A DNA stretch of 22,528 nt from JAUUZT01 sp964654015 (GTDB lineage: Bacteria; Chloroflexota; Dehalococcoidia; GIF9; AB-539-J10). The notes below the pieces were generated by a model. It was not told the origin of the DNA, did not search any database, and was given only the letters and a program-made list of their open reading frames with translations. Position numbers and translations under genes: made by a program. Below, one piece after another: positions 15,692-22,528 of the stretch (its first letter is position 1; every line of letters begins with the position of its first letter). The stretch is from NCBI GenBank assembly GCA_964654015.1, contig CAZZHQ010000035.1, positions 1-22,528 on the forward strand, given 5' to 3'.

Positions 15692-17532
15692 AGGTTCTCT
15701 CCGAATTCCTTCATTACTATGTCAAGGTCTTTGTCACCACGGCCGCTCAGATTGACCACGATGATTTTATCCTTGTCCAGTGAGCCCGCTAGCTTTGTGG
15801 CATAGAAAATGGCATGGGCTGACTCAAGTGCTGGTATTATTCCCTCGGTTTTACTCAGAAGCCGAAATCCCTCAAGTGCATCTTTATCTGTAACCGCAAC
15901 GTATTTGGCGCGTCCTGTAACCTTGTAGTAAGCGTGTTCGGGACCTACTCCCGGGTAGTCCAGTCCTGCGGAGATACTGTGAGTCTCCAGGATTTGACCG
16001 TCATCATCCTGAAGCAAATAGGATTTCGTGCCATGTAGTATCCCTACTGTGCCTGCTGATAATGACGCAGCGTGCTTGCCTGTACTGATTCCCCTGCCTG
16101 CTGCCTCAACACCGATAAACGCAACGGTTTTGTCTTTCACAAAAGGATGAAAAATGCCGATAGCGTTGCTCCCTCCGCCTACGCAAGCGATAATATAATT
16201 GGGCAAGCGATTTTGCATGGCAAGAATTTGTGTTTTTGTTTCCTGTCCAATTATCGACTGGAACGTACGTACCATCAAGGGATAGGGATGAGGGCCTACC
16301 GCACTTCCCAGCATGTAATAGGTACTCTCCACATTGCTTACCCAGTCCCTTATTGCCTCATTAACGGCGTCCTTCAATGTTTTGCTTCCGGTGCTAACGG
16401 GGCGCAGCTCGGCTCCCAGCAGTTTCATACGATAAACGTTAAGAGCCTGGCGTTGTATATCCTCCTCACCCATATATATGATGCAGCTAAGTCCGAGCAT
16501 AGCGCAGACAGTGGCTGATGCTACTCCATGTTGTCCTGCGCCCGTCTCTGCTACGATGCGCTTTTTACCCATTCTTTTTGCAAGAAGCCCTTGCCCTAAG
16601 GCATTGTTAATCTTATGCGCGCCGGTATGAGCAAGGTCTTCCCTCTTTAGATATATACGGGCCCCTCCATAGTGGGTACTAAGTCTTTGGGCAAAATAGA
16701 GAGGTGTTGGACGGCCAGTATAGTCACAGGATAAAGCGTTAAACTCCCCCCAGAACCCGGGGTCTGACATGATTCCTTTATAGGCAGCCTCCAGTTCCTC
16801 CAGTGCGGTTACAAGAGTTTCAGGTACGAACCTGCCGCCAAACTGGCCGAAGTAACCCTTGGAATCTGGCATGAGTTTATCCTCAGCCTTGTTGCTTGTT
16901 TTAACTGCCTCGATAAATGCCCTGATTTTTTCTGTGTTTTTTAGTCCATCTGTCTCAACCCCTGATGAGACATCGACTCCCCATGGCGATACTATCTCTA
17001 TCACACTGGCGACATTTTCAGGACTGAGCCCGCCGGCGACAATTACGGGGAATCGTTCTGCTACGGATTGTGCCAGTTTCCAATCGGAGCTAACTCCTGT
17101 TCCACCATAAGCTCCTTCTACCTGTGAATCAAGCAGGAGCATAAATCTTTTTCCATAGAGTAACCTGCTTCCTGTAAGGATTTCGGTGTATAGTTCTGCT
17201 GGAGACTGCTTTCCTATCCGAATGGTTTTTATTACAGGTTTTGTAATATCATGGCAATATTCCCAGGACTCATCACCGCTTAATTGAACCCAATCCAGGT
17301 CACAGAAAGCAGCAATTTTATTTATTTCTATAGCGGGCATGTTCACAAAGACACCAACTACTTCCACGTCAGCGTTTTTCTTTTTTACAGCTGTCACTAT
17401 TCTTTTTGCACTGGCAGGAGTTAACTGCCGTCTGCTTGGAGCGAATACGATGCCAATGAAATCAGCCCCTGCCTCGATGGCTTCCAGGGCATGGGATTCG
17501 TCTCCGATTCCACAGATTTTTACATGGGTCAT
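15688..17532 (-). CDS. trpFB: Fused phosphoribosylanthranilate isomerase / tryptophan synthase beta chain
   Basis: A 614-residue single reading frame. Residues 1 to about 212 are TrpF, which isomerises phosphoribosylanthranilate: C7 in VKICGI and the general acid D135 in LLLDSQ. Residues 221-614 are TrpB, which makes tryptophan from indole and serine with PLP: the Schiff-base lysine is K307 in HTGAHKINNA, the catalytic E329 is in AETGAGQHG, and the phosphate-binding CVGGGSNAIG is present. Both halves are full length and joined by fewer than about ten residues, so the fusion looks like loss of a stop between neighbouring genes. M221 is in frame, with a GAGGAT site upstream, and could also give free TrpB. 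TrpF has LSG where LHG is usual (S85). The start overlaps the trpC stop (ATGA) and the stop overlaps the trpA start (GTGA). Confidence 0.94.
   Translation of the reverse strand: MTHVKICGIGDESHALEAIEAGADFIGIVFAPSRRQLTPASAKRIVTAVKKKNADVEVVGVFVNMPAIEINKIAAFCDLDWVQLSGDESWEYCHDITKPVIKTIRIGKQSPAELYTEILTGSRLLYGKRFMLLLDSQVEGAYGGTGVSSDWKLAQSVAERFPVIVAGGLSPENVASVIEIVSPWGVDVSSGVETDGLKNTEKIRAFIEAVKTSNKAEDKLMPDSKGYFGQFGGRFVPETLVTALEELEAAYKGIMSDPGFWGEFNALSCDYTGRPTPLYFAQRLSTHYGGARIYLKREDLAHTGAHKINNALGQGLLAKRMGKKRIVAETGAGQHGVASATVCAMLGLSCIIYMGEEDIQRQALNVYRMKLLGAELRPVSTGSKTLKDAVNEAIRDWVSNVESTYYMLGSAVGPHPYPLMVRTFQSIIGQETKTQILAMQNRLPNYIIACVGGGSNAIGIFHPFVKDKTVAFIGVEAAGRGISTGKHAASLSAGTVGILHGTKSYLLQDDDGQILETHSISAGLDYPGVGPEHAYYKVTGRAKYVAVTDKDALEGFRLLSKTEGIIPALESAHAIFYATKLAGSLDKDKIIVVNLSGRGDKDLDIVMKEFGENL
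16865..16885 (-). promoter_or_regulatory. Possible internal translation start for free TrpB
   Basis: Within trpFB an ATG at 16872-16870 (codon 221) is preceded on the minus strand by GAGGAT with about 6 bases of spacing. It lies exactly where a stand-alone TrpB would begin (MPDSKGYFGQFGG). Use of this start would give a 394-residue TrpB of normal length besides the fusion. Confidence 0.4.
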
Positions 17533-18305
17533 GATAGTAATTCCTTCATCTTGCTGGAAATATTGTTGGCGGTCAGCAGTGCTTCTCCTATTAGGGCTGC
17601 ATTAACTCCCCATTCCTTCAGCTTCTCAATATCATTGCTGTCTCTGATACCACTTTCACTTATTACTATTTTATCTGGTGGAATCAGGGGACGCAGCCGT
17701 CGAGTCGTGTCGATGTCAACGTTGAAAGTGCTCAAGTCACGGTTGTTGATACCAATAATTTCTATTTCATTGACAGGGAGTATCAGTTCTATCTCAGCTT
17801 CATTGTGAACCTCGACCAGGCATTTCAATTCAAGGCTATGGCTTAATAAGAGAAGCTCTTTGAGTTGTTCAAGGTTCAATGCTGCTGCTATCAGCAGCAA
17901 CGCATCAGCACCGCAGGCCCGGGATTCGTATACTTGGTAGGGGTCAAAAATGAAATCTTTTCTTAACAGGGGAAGCCTAAGCTCTCTTTTGATTGCAGAG
18001 AGATGCTCAATACTGCCTCCGAAGTACTTTTTCTCGGTGAGAACCGAAATAGCGGCGGCACCTTCATTACCATACTCTCTGGCTATTTGAACCGGGTTAT
18101 ATTCAGGTAAGAATATGCCTTTGGAAGGAGAGGCACGTTTTACTTCTGTGATAAGTTGGAAGTTATTAGCCTTGAGTGCGCAACTGAAATCTCGCACCAC
18201 GTCACACCTGGTGATTCGGTCTTTTAGTAAAGACAGAGGCAAAGATTTCTTTGTCTGCTCGAGTTCCTTTTTTTTATCAGCGATGATGTTTTTCAGCATT
18301 GTCAT
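17529..18305 (-). CDS. trpC: Indole-3-glycerol phosphate synthase
   Basis: A 258-residue TIM-barrel enzyme that closes the indole ring, converting carboxyphenylamino-deoxyribulose phosphate to indole-3-glycerol phosphate. The expected active-site residues can be read: E54 and K56 (ITEVKRASPSKG), K116 (LRKDFIFDPYQVYE), E165 (LVEVH), N187/N188 (GINNRD) and E217 (ISESGI). The start at 18305 lies 7 bases after the trpD stop. A second ATG two codons in (18299) is also possible, and neither has a strong ribosome site. The stop overlaps the trpFB start in ATGA, suggesting coupled translation. Normal family length, not fused to TrpF, unlike the enterobacterial arrangement. Confidence 0.96.
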   Translation of the reverse strand: MTMLKNIIADKKKELEQTKKSLPLSLLKDRITRCDVVRDFSCALKANNFQLITEVKRASPSKGIFLPEYNPVQIAREYGNEGAAAISVLTEKKYFGGSIEHLSAIKRELRLPLLRKDFIFDPYQVYESRACGADALLLIAAALNLEQLKELLLLSHSLELKCLVEVHNEAEIELILPVNEIEIIGINNRDLSTFNVDIDTTRRLRPLIPPDKIVISESGIRDSNDIEKLKEWGVNAALIGEALLTANNISSKMKELLS

Positions 18306-18312
18306 TCGATGG

Positions 18313-19335
18313 TTAATCCAGGGCCAGTTTTTGGCTAAGTTTAATCAAATCCTCCATTTTGCCCAGAGCACGACCGCTATCTATTGCTTCACCGGCCATA
18401 CGGATACCTGTCGTGAAATCTGTTGCCATATTACTGGCAACCAGTGCTGCTGCCGCATTCATAATTACCACATTTCTTCTTGGCCCCTTCTGTCCGTTCA
18501 GGACGCTGCGGAGCATCTCAGCGTTTTCGTCGAGTGTTCCTCCTTTAATATCGTTGATGCTTGCTGTCTCGATACCAAAATCCTCAGGGCAGATTTCATA
18601 GGGAGGCGAAACACATTGTTCGTTAATATCCCACACGAATGATTTTCCGCTGATGGTGATTTCATCCATGCCATCTATACCATGTAGCACCAGGGAGTGC
18701 TTTGTGCCTAACCGGAAAAGCGCCTGTGCAAGTTTATTGCCTGTTTCCCTGTTTGGAACACCAATAATCTGGTATTCTGCTCTTGCAGGATTAGAGAGAG
18801 GGCCAAGGACATTGAATATCGTACGGATTCCAATTTCACGGCGAGGGGCAGAGGCATATTTCATTGAAGGGTGAAATACAGGAGCGAACATAAAGCCAAT
18901 TCCCACGCTCTCTATACATCGTGATACAGCTTCAGCTCCAAGATTGATATTAACTCCCAGTGCTTCCAGTGTATCTGCGCTGCCACAACGACTGCTCATC
19001 GCCCGGTTACCATGCTTGGCTACCTTGATTCCGGCGCCGGCTGCAACAAAGGCAGCTGCTGTGGAGATATTAAAGCTGGATAGTCCATCGCCTCCTGTGC
19101 CGCAAGTGTCAATTACCGGAGGAACAACAGAAACGGGGATTACTTTTTCTCTCATAACACTGGCTAAGCCGGTGATTTCGTCAATGGTTTCCCCTTTGAT
19201 TCTTAGAGCAGTTGTGAAGGCGGCAAACTGGGCGCTTGTTGCCTCTCCGCTCATTATCTCCTCCATAACCTGTGCGGCTTCTTTAAAGGCAAGAGAGTGG
19301 CCCTGGACCAGGGATTCAATAGCTTCACGAATCAT
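18313..19335 (-). CDS. trpD: Anthranilate phosphoribosyltransferase
   Basis: A 340-residue enzyme that transfers the phosphoribosyl group of PRPP to anthranilate. The PRPP/metal motif DTCGTGGDG (GTGGD at 79-83), the SSFNIST segment and KHGNRAMSSRCGSAD (KHGNR at 107-111) are all intact. The anthranilate-site region with HPSMKYA and the RTIFNVLGPLSNPA segment follow. It starts one base after the trpG stop, with a GGGGG ribosome site inside the trpG end. TrpD is separate from TrpG here, unlike the TrpGD fusion of enterobacteria. Confidence 0.96.
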   Translation of the reverse strand: MIREAIESLVQGHSLAFKEAAQVMEEIMSGEATSAQFAAFTTALRIKGETIDEITGLASVMREKVIPVSVVPPVIDTCGTGGDGLSSFNISTAAAFVAAGAGIKVAKHGNRAMSSRCGSADTLEALGVNINLGAEAVSRCIESVGIGFMFAPVFHPSMKYASAPRREIGIRTIFNVLGPLSNPARAEYQIIGVPNRETGNKLAQALFRLGTKHSLVLHGIDGMDEITISGKSFVWDINEQCVSPPYEICPEDFGIETASINDIKGGTLDENAEMLRSVLNGQKGPRRNVVIMNAAAALVASNMATDFTTGIRMAGEAIDSGRALGKMEDLIKLSQKLALD

Positions 19336-19336
19336 T

Positions 19337-19906
19337 TTATTTCCCCCGTTTCAGAAAGTTGCTCAGTAAGTCTTTCCCAACCGCGGTCATTATTGATTCA
19401 GGATGGAACTGGATTCCTTCTACATAGAACTGGCGGTGTCTAACCCCCATGAGTATTCCAGTAGAGGTCCATGCGCTTACTTCGAGGCAGTCAGGCAAAC
19501 TATCACGCATTACTGCCAGTGAGTGATAGCGAATAGCAGAGAAAGGATTGGGTAACCCCGCGAAAATACCTTTTCCGTCATGGTGGATGTCTGATAACTT
19601 GCCGTGTTTGATTTCCCCTGCACGTTCAACCCTTCCCCCGTAGGAATAGCCAATGCATTGATGTCCGAGGCATACTCCCAGTACAGGAAGGCGTGCTCCA
19701 AAGTGCTGGATGACCTCATTTGAGATACCAGCCTTATCCGGAGTGCCTGGCCCCGGAGATATGACAATGCGCTCGGGGGAGATTTTCTCGATTTCTTCGA
19801 TAGTAATCTTATCGTTTCTAACCACTTTCACTTCCTCTCCCAGTTCACTCAAATACTGGAAAAGGTTGTAGGTGAAGCTGTCGTAATTATCTATCAGTAA
19901 TAACAT
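19337..19906 (-). CDS. trpG: Anthranilate synthase component II (glutamine amidotransferase)
   Basis: A 189-residue class-I glutamine amidotransferase subunit that releases ammonia from glutamine for TrpE. The triad is visible: C79 in GVCLGHQCIG, and H168 and E170 in FHPESIMT. The oxyanion region SPGPGTPDKAG is at 50-60. The start follows a GGAGAG site that overlaps the trpE stop (TAG), 11 bases away. In bacteria with one copy, TrpG-type subunits may also serve the folate enzyme PabA. The operon position makes tryptophan synthesis the primary role, and a second role cannot be excluded from sequence. Confidence 0.95.
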   Translation of the reverse strand: MLLLIDNYDSFTYNLFQYLSELGEEVKVVRNDKITIEEIEKISPERIVISPGPGTPDKAGISNEVIQHFGARLPVLGVCLGHQCIGYSYGGRVERAGEIKHGKLSDIHHDGKGIFAGLPNPFSAIRYHSLAVMRDSLPDCLEVSAWTSTGILMGVRHRQFYVEGIQFHPESIMTAVGKDLLSNFLKRGK

Positions 19907-19917
19907 TGTTTTCTCTC

Positions 19918-21336
19918 CTACGCCTGGGAAATAGCAGTAAGTAATGCCCTGGCTTTATTCAGGCTTTCTTCATATTCCATCTCAGGAATGCTATCAGCTA
20001 CTATGCCTCCTCCTGCCTGGATATAGGCAATGCCATCTTTAATTACGATGGTACGAATAGTGATTGCAGTATCAAGGTTTCCCGAGAAGTCGAAGTAGCC
20101 CACTGCCCCTGCGTAGGGCCCCCTTTTATCTGTTTCGAGTTCGGCGATAATCTCCATAGCCCTTATTTTAGGGGCACCAGAAACGGTACCCGCCGGGAAG
20201 CAGGCGCGTAGTGCGTCAAATGACGAGACATCTTCTCTTAACCTGCCCTCGACATGTGAGACCAGGTGCATTACATGAGAATAGCGCTCTACGTCCATAA
20301 GCTGAGTGACCTCCACTGTACCAGGCACACTGACTCGTCCGATGTCGTTACGTCCCAGGTCTACAAGCATAATATGCTCGGCTCTTTCTTTTTCATCTGT
20401 CCTAAGTTCTTCTTCCATGGTTAAGTCTTGCGCTGCATTCTTACCGCGAGGGCGTGTGCCAGCGATGGGATGGGTGGACACTGTGCCATCCTCGACACGT
20501 ACGAGAAGCTCAGGGGAAGCTCCAATAATATGGAAATCACCGAGTTGAAGATAATACATGTAGGGAGATGGATTGACACAGCGTAGTGAGCGATATATGG
20601 AGAAGGGGCTGGCGTCAGTGGCTTGAGCGAGCCGCTGTGATAGCACAACCTGGATGACATCACCGGCATATATATGCTCTTTGGCTTTGGATACTCCGGT
20701 TTCAAAATCCTCTTTCGAGAAATTTGATGAAAAATCTACTGGGCTACTCGGGTTTTCTGATGGATCGTCCGGGTAAAGAGGTTGCATGAGTCTGTCTACA
20801 AGTCGCTTAATCTTCTGGACCGCCTGGTTGTATTGAACCTCGATGTCGCCATTCAAATGGATATGGGAGATGATTTTAATTTTGTGAGTAACATGGTCAA
20901 AAGCGAGAATGGTATCAGCCAGCATTAATACGGACTCAGGAAGCTCCAGCGCATCGTGGGCAGCACATGGAAGGTTCTCGAAATAACGGGATACTTCATA
21001 GCCTAAGTATCCAACCATTCCACCATGAAACCGGGGTAGTCCCGCAATGTTAATTGGTTTGAATCGGCTGAACTCTCTTTCAACGAGCAGTAAAGGGTCA
21101 ATAGAGGAATTTTCTCCCGCCCTCAGGATAAGCGATGGCTCGGTGCCAATGAAACTATATCGCCCGAGCTGTTCCCCTCGCTCAACGCTCTCCAGCAGAA
21201 AGGAATAGCTTCCCCGAGCTACTTTCAGGAAAGCCGATACCGGCGTTTCCAGGTCGGCCTTGATTTCGCGGTAGATTGGCACAAGGTTGCCCTGTTCCTT
21301 GAGCTTGATAACTTCTTCTAATGATGGATAATACAT
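19918..21336 (-). CDS. trpE: Anthranilate synthase component I
   Basis: A 472-residue chorismate-using enzyme that forms anthranilate with ammonia from TrpG. The N-terminal LLES-x8-RYSF element (residues 47-62) is the known tryptophan feedback-inhibition site, so end-product inhibition is expected in addition to the T-box. The catalytic half is clear: PIAGTRPRGK, DLGRNDIGRV, ERYSHVMHLVSHVEG, FPAGTVSGAPKIRAMEII, and YAGAVGYFDFSGNLDTAI. The first gene of the operon. The ATG at 21336 has a GGAG site 7 bases upstream, and the riboswitch terminator ends 24 bases before it. It could in principle be PabB, but the LLES element and the operon argue for TrpE. Confidence 0.96.
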   Translation of the reverse strand: MYYPSLEEVIKLKEQGNLVPIYREIKADLETPVSAFLKVARGSYSFLLESVERGEQLGRYSFIGTEPSLILRAGENSSIDPLLLVEREFSRFKPINIAGLPRFHGGMVGYLGYEVSRYFENLPCAAHDALELPESVLMLADTILAFDHVTHKIKIISHIHLNGDIEVQYNQAVQKIKRLVDRLMQPLYPDDPSENPSSPVDFSSNFSKEDFETGVSKAKEHIYAGDVIQVVLSQRLAQATDASPFSIYRSLRCVNPSPYMYYLQLGDFHIIGASPELLVRVEDGTVSTHPIAGTRPRGKNAAQDLTMEEELRTDEKERAEHIMLVDLGRNDIGRVSVPGTVEVTQLMDVERYSHVMHLVSHVEGRLREDVSSFDALRACFPAGTVSGAPKIRAMEIIAELETDKRGPYAGAVGYFDFSGNLDTAITIRTIVIKDGIAYIQAGGGIVADSIPEMEYEESLNKARALLTAISQA

Positions 21337-21359
21337 ATTTTCACTCCATAAAAAACCAT

Positions 21360-21384
21360 AAAAAAACCGCCCCCAAAGGGGCGG
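21360..21384 (-). terminator. Regulated terminator of the trp T-box
   Basis: CCGCCCC (21384-21378) pairs with GGGGCGG (21373-21367) across a 4-base loop, an all-GC 7-base stem followed by seven T residues (21366-21360). Its left arm overlaps the antiterminator arm, so the two folds exclude each other. It lies 23 bases upstream of the trpE start. Confidence 0.93.
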
Positions 21385-21630
21385 ATTAAATCCGCGGTGC
21401 CACCCTTCTTAGCCAGGCGAACCCGGCTATCTCTCAGGTACGGAAAAAAGATTCTATACCCTGGGCTCTGATTACGGTGCCCTCTCCGTCAAACCCTACT
21501 CGGGAATAACCCCTTTTGGATTTGCAGCTCCCGAGTCCATTCAACCTCTGCGCAGACACCGGCTCACACCTTACCCGGCTCTCTGAGCCTCGCTGGAGGC
21601 ATACTAGTCTCGTTCTCAGCCTTTAAAACC
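21360..21630 (-). promoter_or_regulatory. T-box riboswitch specific for tRNA-Trp, upstream of trpE
   Basis: A complete T-box leader on the minus strand. Stem I hallmarks are AGAGAG (21584-21579) followed by CCGG, GGTGTGAG and CCGG, the conserved bulge and terminal-loop elements. The specifier is TGG at 21539-21537, in the context GAATGGA, a tryptophan codon followed by the usual purine. The T-box itself, AGGGTGGCACCGCGG, is at 21406-21392. The antiterminator folds as AGGG/CCCT (21406-21403 with 21380-21377), a 7-base bulge TGGCACC, then GCGGATT/AATCCGC (21395-21389 with 21387-21381). The bulge begins TGGC, complementary to GCCA, the 3' end expected of bacterial tRNA-Trp (discriminator G). Uncharged tRNA-Trp should stabilise the antiterminator and turn on the trp operon. 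Confidence 0.95.
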
Positions 21631-21650
21631 TTATTAAATTTTAGAGTGCA

Positions 21651-21678
21651 ATAATATCAGGTCTGCAATATTTGTCAA
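21651..21678 (-). promoter_or_regulatory. trp operon promoter
   Basis: On the minus strand, TTGACA (21678-21673) and TATTAT (21656-21651) are separated by 16 bases, a strong housekeeping-type promoter. It would start transcription near 21644, about 20 bases before Stem I of the T-box, giving a leader of about 308 bases ahead of trpE. Confidence 0.8.
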
Positions 21679-21776
21679 AATTGGGTTTTATTCTGTCTGT
21701 TCAAAATATGTCGGTGATTGTCAGTAGCGATAGTATATCTTGATTGAAAGTGTTCGATTTTTCGAAGGTTTTAAGT

Positions 21777-21805
21777 TTGACAGGTGAACCTGTAATTGCT
21801 AGGAT
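21777..21805 (+). promoter_or_regulatory. Promoter and palindromic operator candidate of the toxin-antitoxin-like pair
   Basis: TTGACA (21777-21782) and TAGGAT (21800-21805) have a 17-base spacer, with a start expected near 21812. A perfect inverted repeat ACAGGT-GA-ACCTGT (21780-21793) overlaps the -35 box and the spacer. Ribbon-helix-helix antitoxins commonly repress their own operon from such palindromes, so autoregulation is likely (inference). Confidence 0.6.
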
Positions 21806-21852
21806 GTCTATACGCATGTAGGTAAATACGTATATATGCAAGGAGGTATAGG

Positions 21853-22134
21853 ATGAGCAGGAAAATGACAGTGGTGTTCCATGATGAGGATTTGTACACT
21901 TCTTTGAAAGTGGAGGCAGCCAGAAATCATATAACAGCCAGCAAGATTGTGACAGATGCGGTGCATGAGTGGCTGGAGAGGCGCGAGGATACTGCTCTCT
22001 TGCCTGTGATCAAGGCTGCCCGTGATGAGTGGGAAGAAAAAGGAGGTCGTCCCTGGTCGGAAGTCGAGCAGGAGATAAAGGAGGCAATAGACAGTCGGGA
22101 ACAGGACGCCGCTGCAAATGGCTTACAGGATTGA
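21853..22134 (+). CDS. Ribbon-helix-helix (CopG/Arc-type) antitoxin-like protein
   Basis: A 93-residue protein. The N-terminal ~45 residues (KMTVVFHDEDLYTSLKVEAARNHITASKIVTDAVHEWLERRED) show the beta-alpha-alpha pattern of ribbon-helix-helix DNA-binding proteins: a short alternating strand, then two amphipathic helices. The rest is charged and acidic (WEEKGGRPWSEVEQEIKEAID), as expected of a toxin-wrapping antitoxin tail. The start is fixed by AAGGAGG upstream of the ATG. The gene overlaps the following RelE/ParE-like frame by 17 bases, the usual toxin-antitoxin arrangement. It probably represses its own promoter. With the toxin apparently broken, it may be a leftover or may still act as a free antitoxin or repressor. 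Confidence 0.75.
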   Translation: MSRKMTVVFHDEDLYTSLKVEAARNHITASKIVTDAVHEWLERREDTALLPVIKAARDEWEEKGGRPWSEVEQEIKEAIDSREQDAAANGLQD

Positions 22135-22396
22135 GGTCTCGCCATTGGTTTATCGGAACCTGGATAGACTGAAGAAACGGATTCAGGTGCACGATTTCAA
22201 TCGTCTGCGGAATGCTATTAGAGGGTTGGTGGATGAGCCTCGCCCCCACAGAGCTCGCACCTTTCAATCCCGAGGATTCCTTTTTGTGTTGCTGCATGAA
22301 GTCAGATTACAGCAAGATCCATTACTTGTCCAGATGATTCAAACAATTGACCTATCGGTGGTAAGACAGCCTCATACAAAAAGCAACTTTGTTTAA
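22118..22396 (+). pseudogene. RelE/ParE-family toxin, probably frameshifted
   Basis: The frame reads 92 residues. The first ~50 (MAYRIEVSPLVYRNLDRLKK, then IRGLVDEPRPHRARTFQSRG) fit the N-terminal half of a RelE/ParE toxin, the mRNA interferase or gyrase-poison fold. After that, the frame loses family resemblance (FLFVLLHEVRLQQDP). In the +1 frame from about 22302, SDYSKIHYLSR, then a TGA at 22335-22337, then FKQLTYRW align well with the expected GDYRVIYEVDDENKTLTVLRV core. This suggests one frameshift between about 22265 and 22300 plus one stop, hence an inactive toxin. The alternatives are a sequencing error or a real but divergent C-terminus. It overlaps the antitoxin gene by 17 bases, with only a weak ribosome site. 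Confidence 0.6.
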
Positions 22397-22406
22397 GAAA
22401 CTGTAA

Positions 22407-22433
22407 ATTGAACAGAGTGGCTTTCTGTTCAAT
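22407..22433. repeat. Perfect 10-base inverted repeat downstream of the toxin relic
   Basis: ATTGAACAGA (22407-22416) and TCTGTTCAAT (22424-22433) flank a 7-base loop, 11 bases after the toxin frame ends. There is no T run on either side, so a classic intrinsic terminator is not supported. It could be a rho-independent-like pause site, an mRNA end stabiliser or an operator. A related CTGTTCAA octamer occurs upstream of the pair at 21697-21704. The remaining bases to the window edge show no gene. Confidence 0.55.
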
Positions 22434-22528
22434 AACGTAACCTGTTTCTAAAACAATAATAAACTTTCATATATGACCTTGTATCTTAAATAACATGATA
22501 GAATGCCTGCCGGAGTCTGGGTATGGCA

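Noticed and set aside
16072..16518. A 148-codon plus-strand open frame inside trpFB
   Set aside because: It lies antisense to the well-conserved TrpB core and encodes no recognisable protein.
21361..21600. Repeated GC-rich short motifs (CCGG, GGGC) upstream of trpE that could suggest a repeat array
   Set aside because: They are explained by the paired helices of the T-box leader. No regular spacing of direct repeats exists, so it is not a CRISPR or similar array.

Overview
The window is an ordinary-looking stretch of bacterial chromosome of middling base composition. Its gene content points to an anaerobe: a very large ATPase/activator of the 2-hydroxyacyl-CoA dehydratase type, two small nitroreductase-family flavoproteins, an acyl-CoA synthetase (NDP-forming) fused to a GNAT domain, and a stand-alone PAC2-family protein. 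A tryptophan operon controlled by a T-box riboswitch, together with PAC2 and a helix-turn-helix/receiver fusion, fits an anaerobic Chloroflexota lineage such as Dehalococcoidia. That assignment is inference from gene content; there is no rRNA or marker gene here to prove it.

Left part (1-7.9 kb): the 5'-truncated activase-type protein runs off the left edge. It is followed by an amidase-signature enzyme, then by a minus-strand HTH-receiver regulator whose gene is followed by an intrinsic terminator. Divergent from the regulator are a nitroreductase-family gene and a small four-helix membrane protein, facing a second nitroreductase gene on the minus strand.

Middle part (7.9-14.8 kb): a divergent promoter region with overlapping -35 elements separates the second nitroreductase from a PAC2-family gene. 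A 14-helix-type MFS exporter follows. Facing it on the minus strand are a VOC-family protein and a pyruvate-kinase-C-terminal-domain-like protein. After a 446-base gap with no gene comes a long, visibly AT-richer gene for a Pat/YfiQ-like protein (acyl-CoA synthetase plus acetyltransferase), which converges on the trp operon.

Right part (14.9-21.7 kb): a complete tryptophan operon reads leftwards as trpE-trpG-trpD-trpC-trpFB-trpA, with junctions from 4-base overlaps to 11 bases. It makes tryptophan from chorismate. TrpF and TrpB are one continuous reading frame. Upstream of trpE lies a full T-box leader: promoter, Stem I hallmarks, a UGG (Trp) specifier, an antiterminator with a 7-base bulge starting UGGC, and a GC-rich terminator. 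Uncharged tRNA-Trp is therefore expected to switch the operon on.

Right edge (21.7-22.5 kb): a small toxin-antitoxin-like pair diverges from trp. The ribbon-helix-helix antitoxin looks intact and has a promoter with an overlapping palindromic operator candidate. The RelE/ParE-type toxin looks broken by a frameshift and a stop. I found no CRISPR array, insertion sequence, tRNA or rRNA gene, and no clearly new multi-gene system. The best items for follow-up are the TrpF-TrpB fusion with its possible internal start, the fully readable trp T-box, and the decayed toxin.
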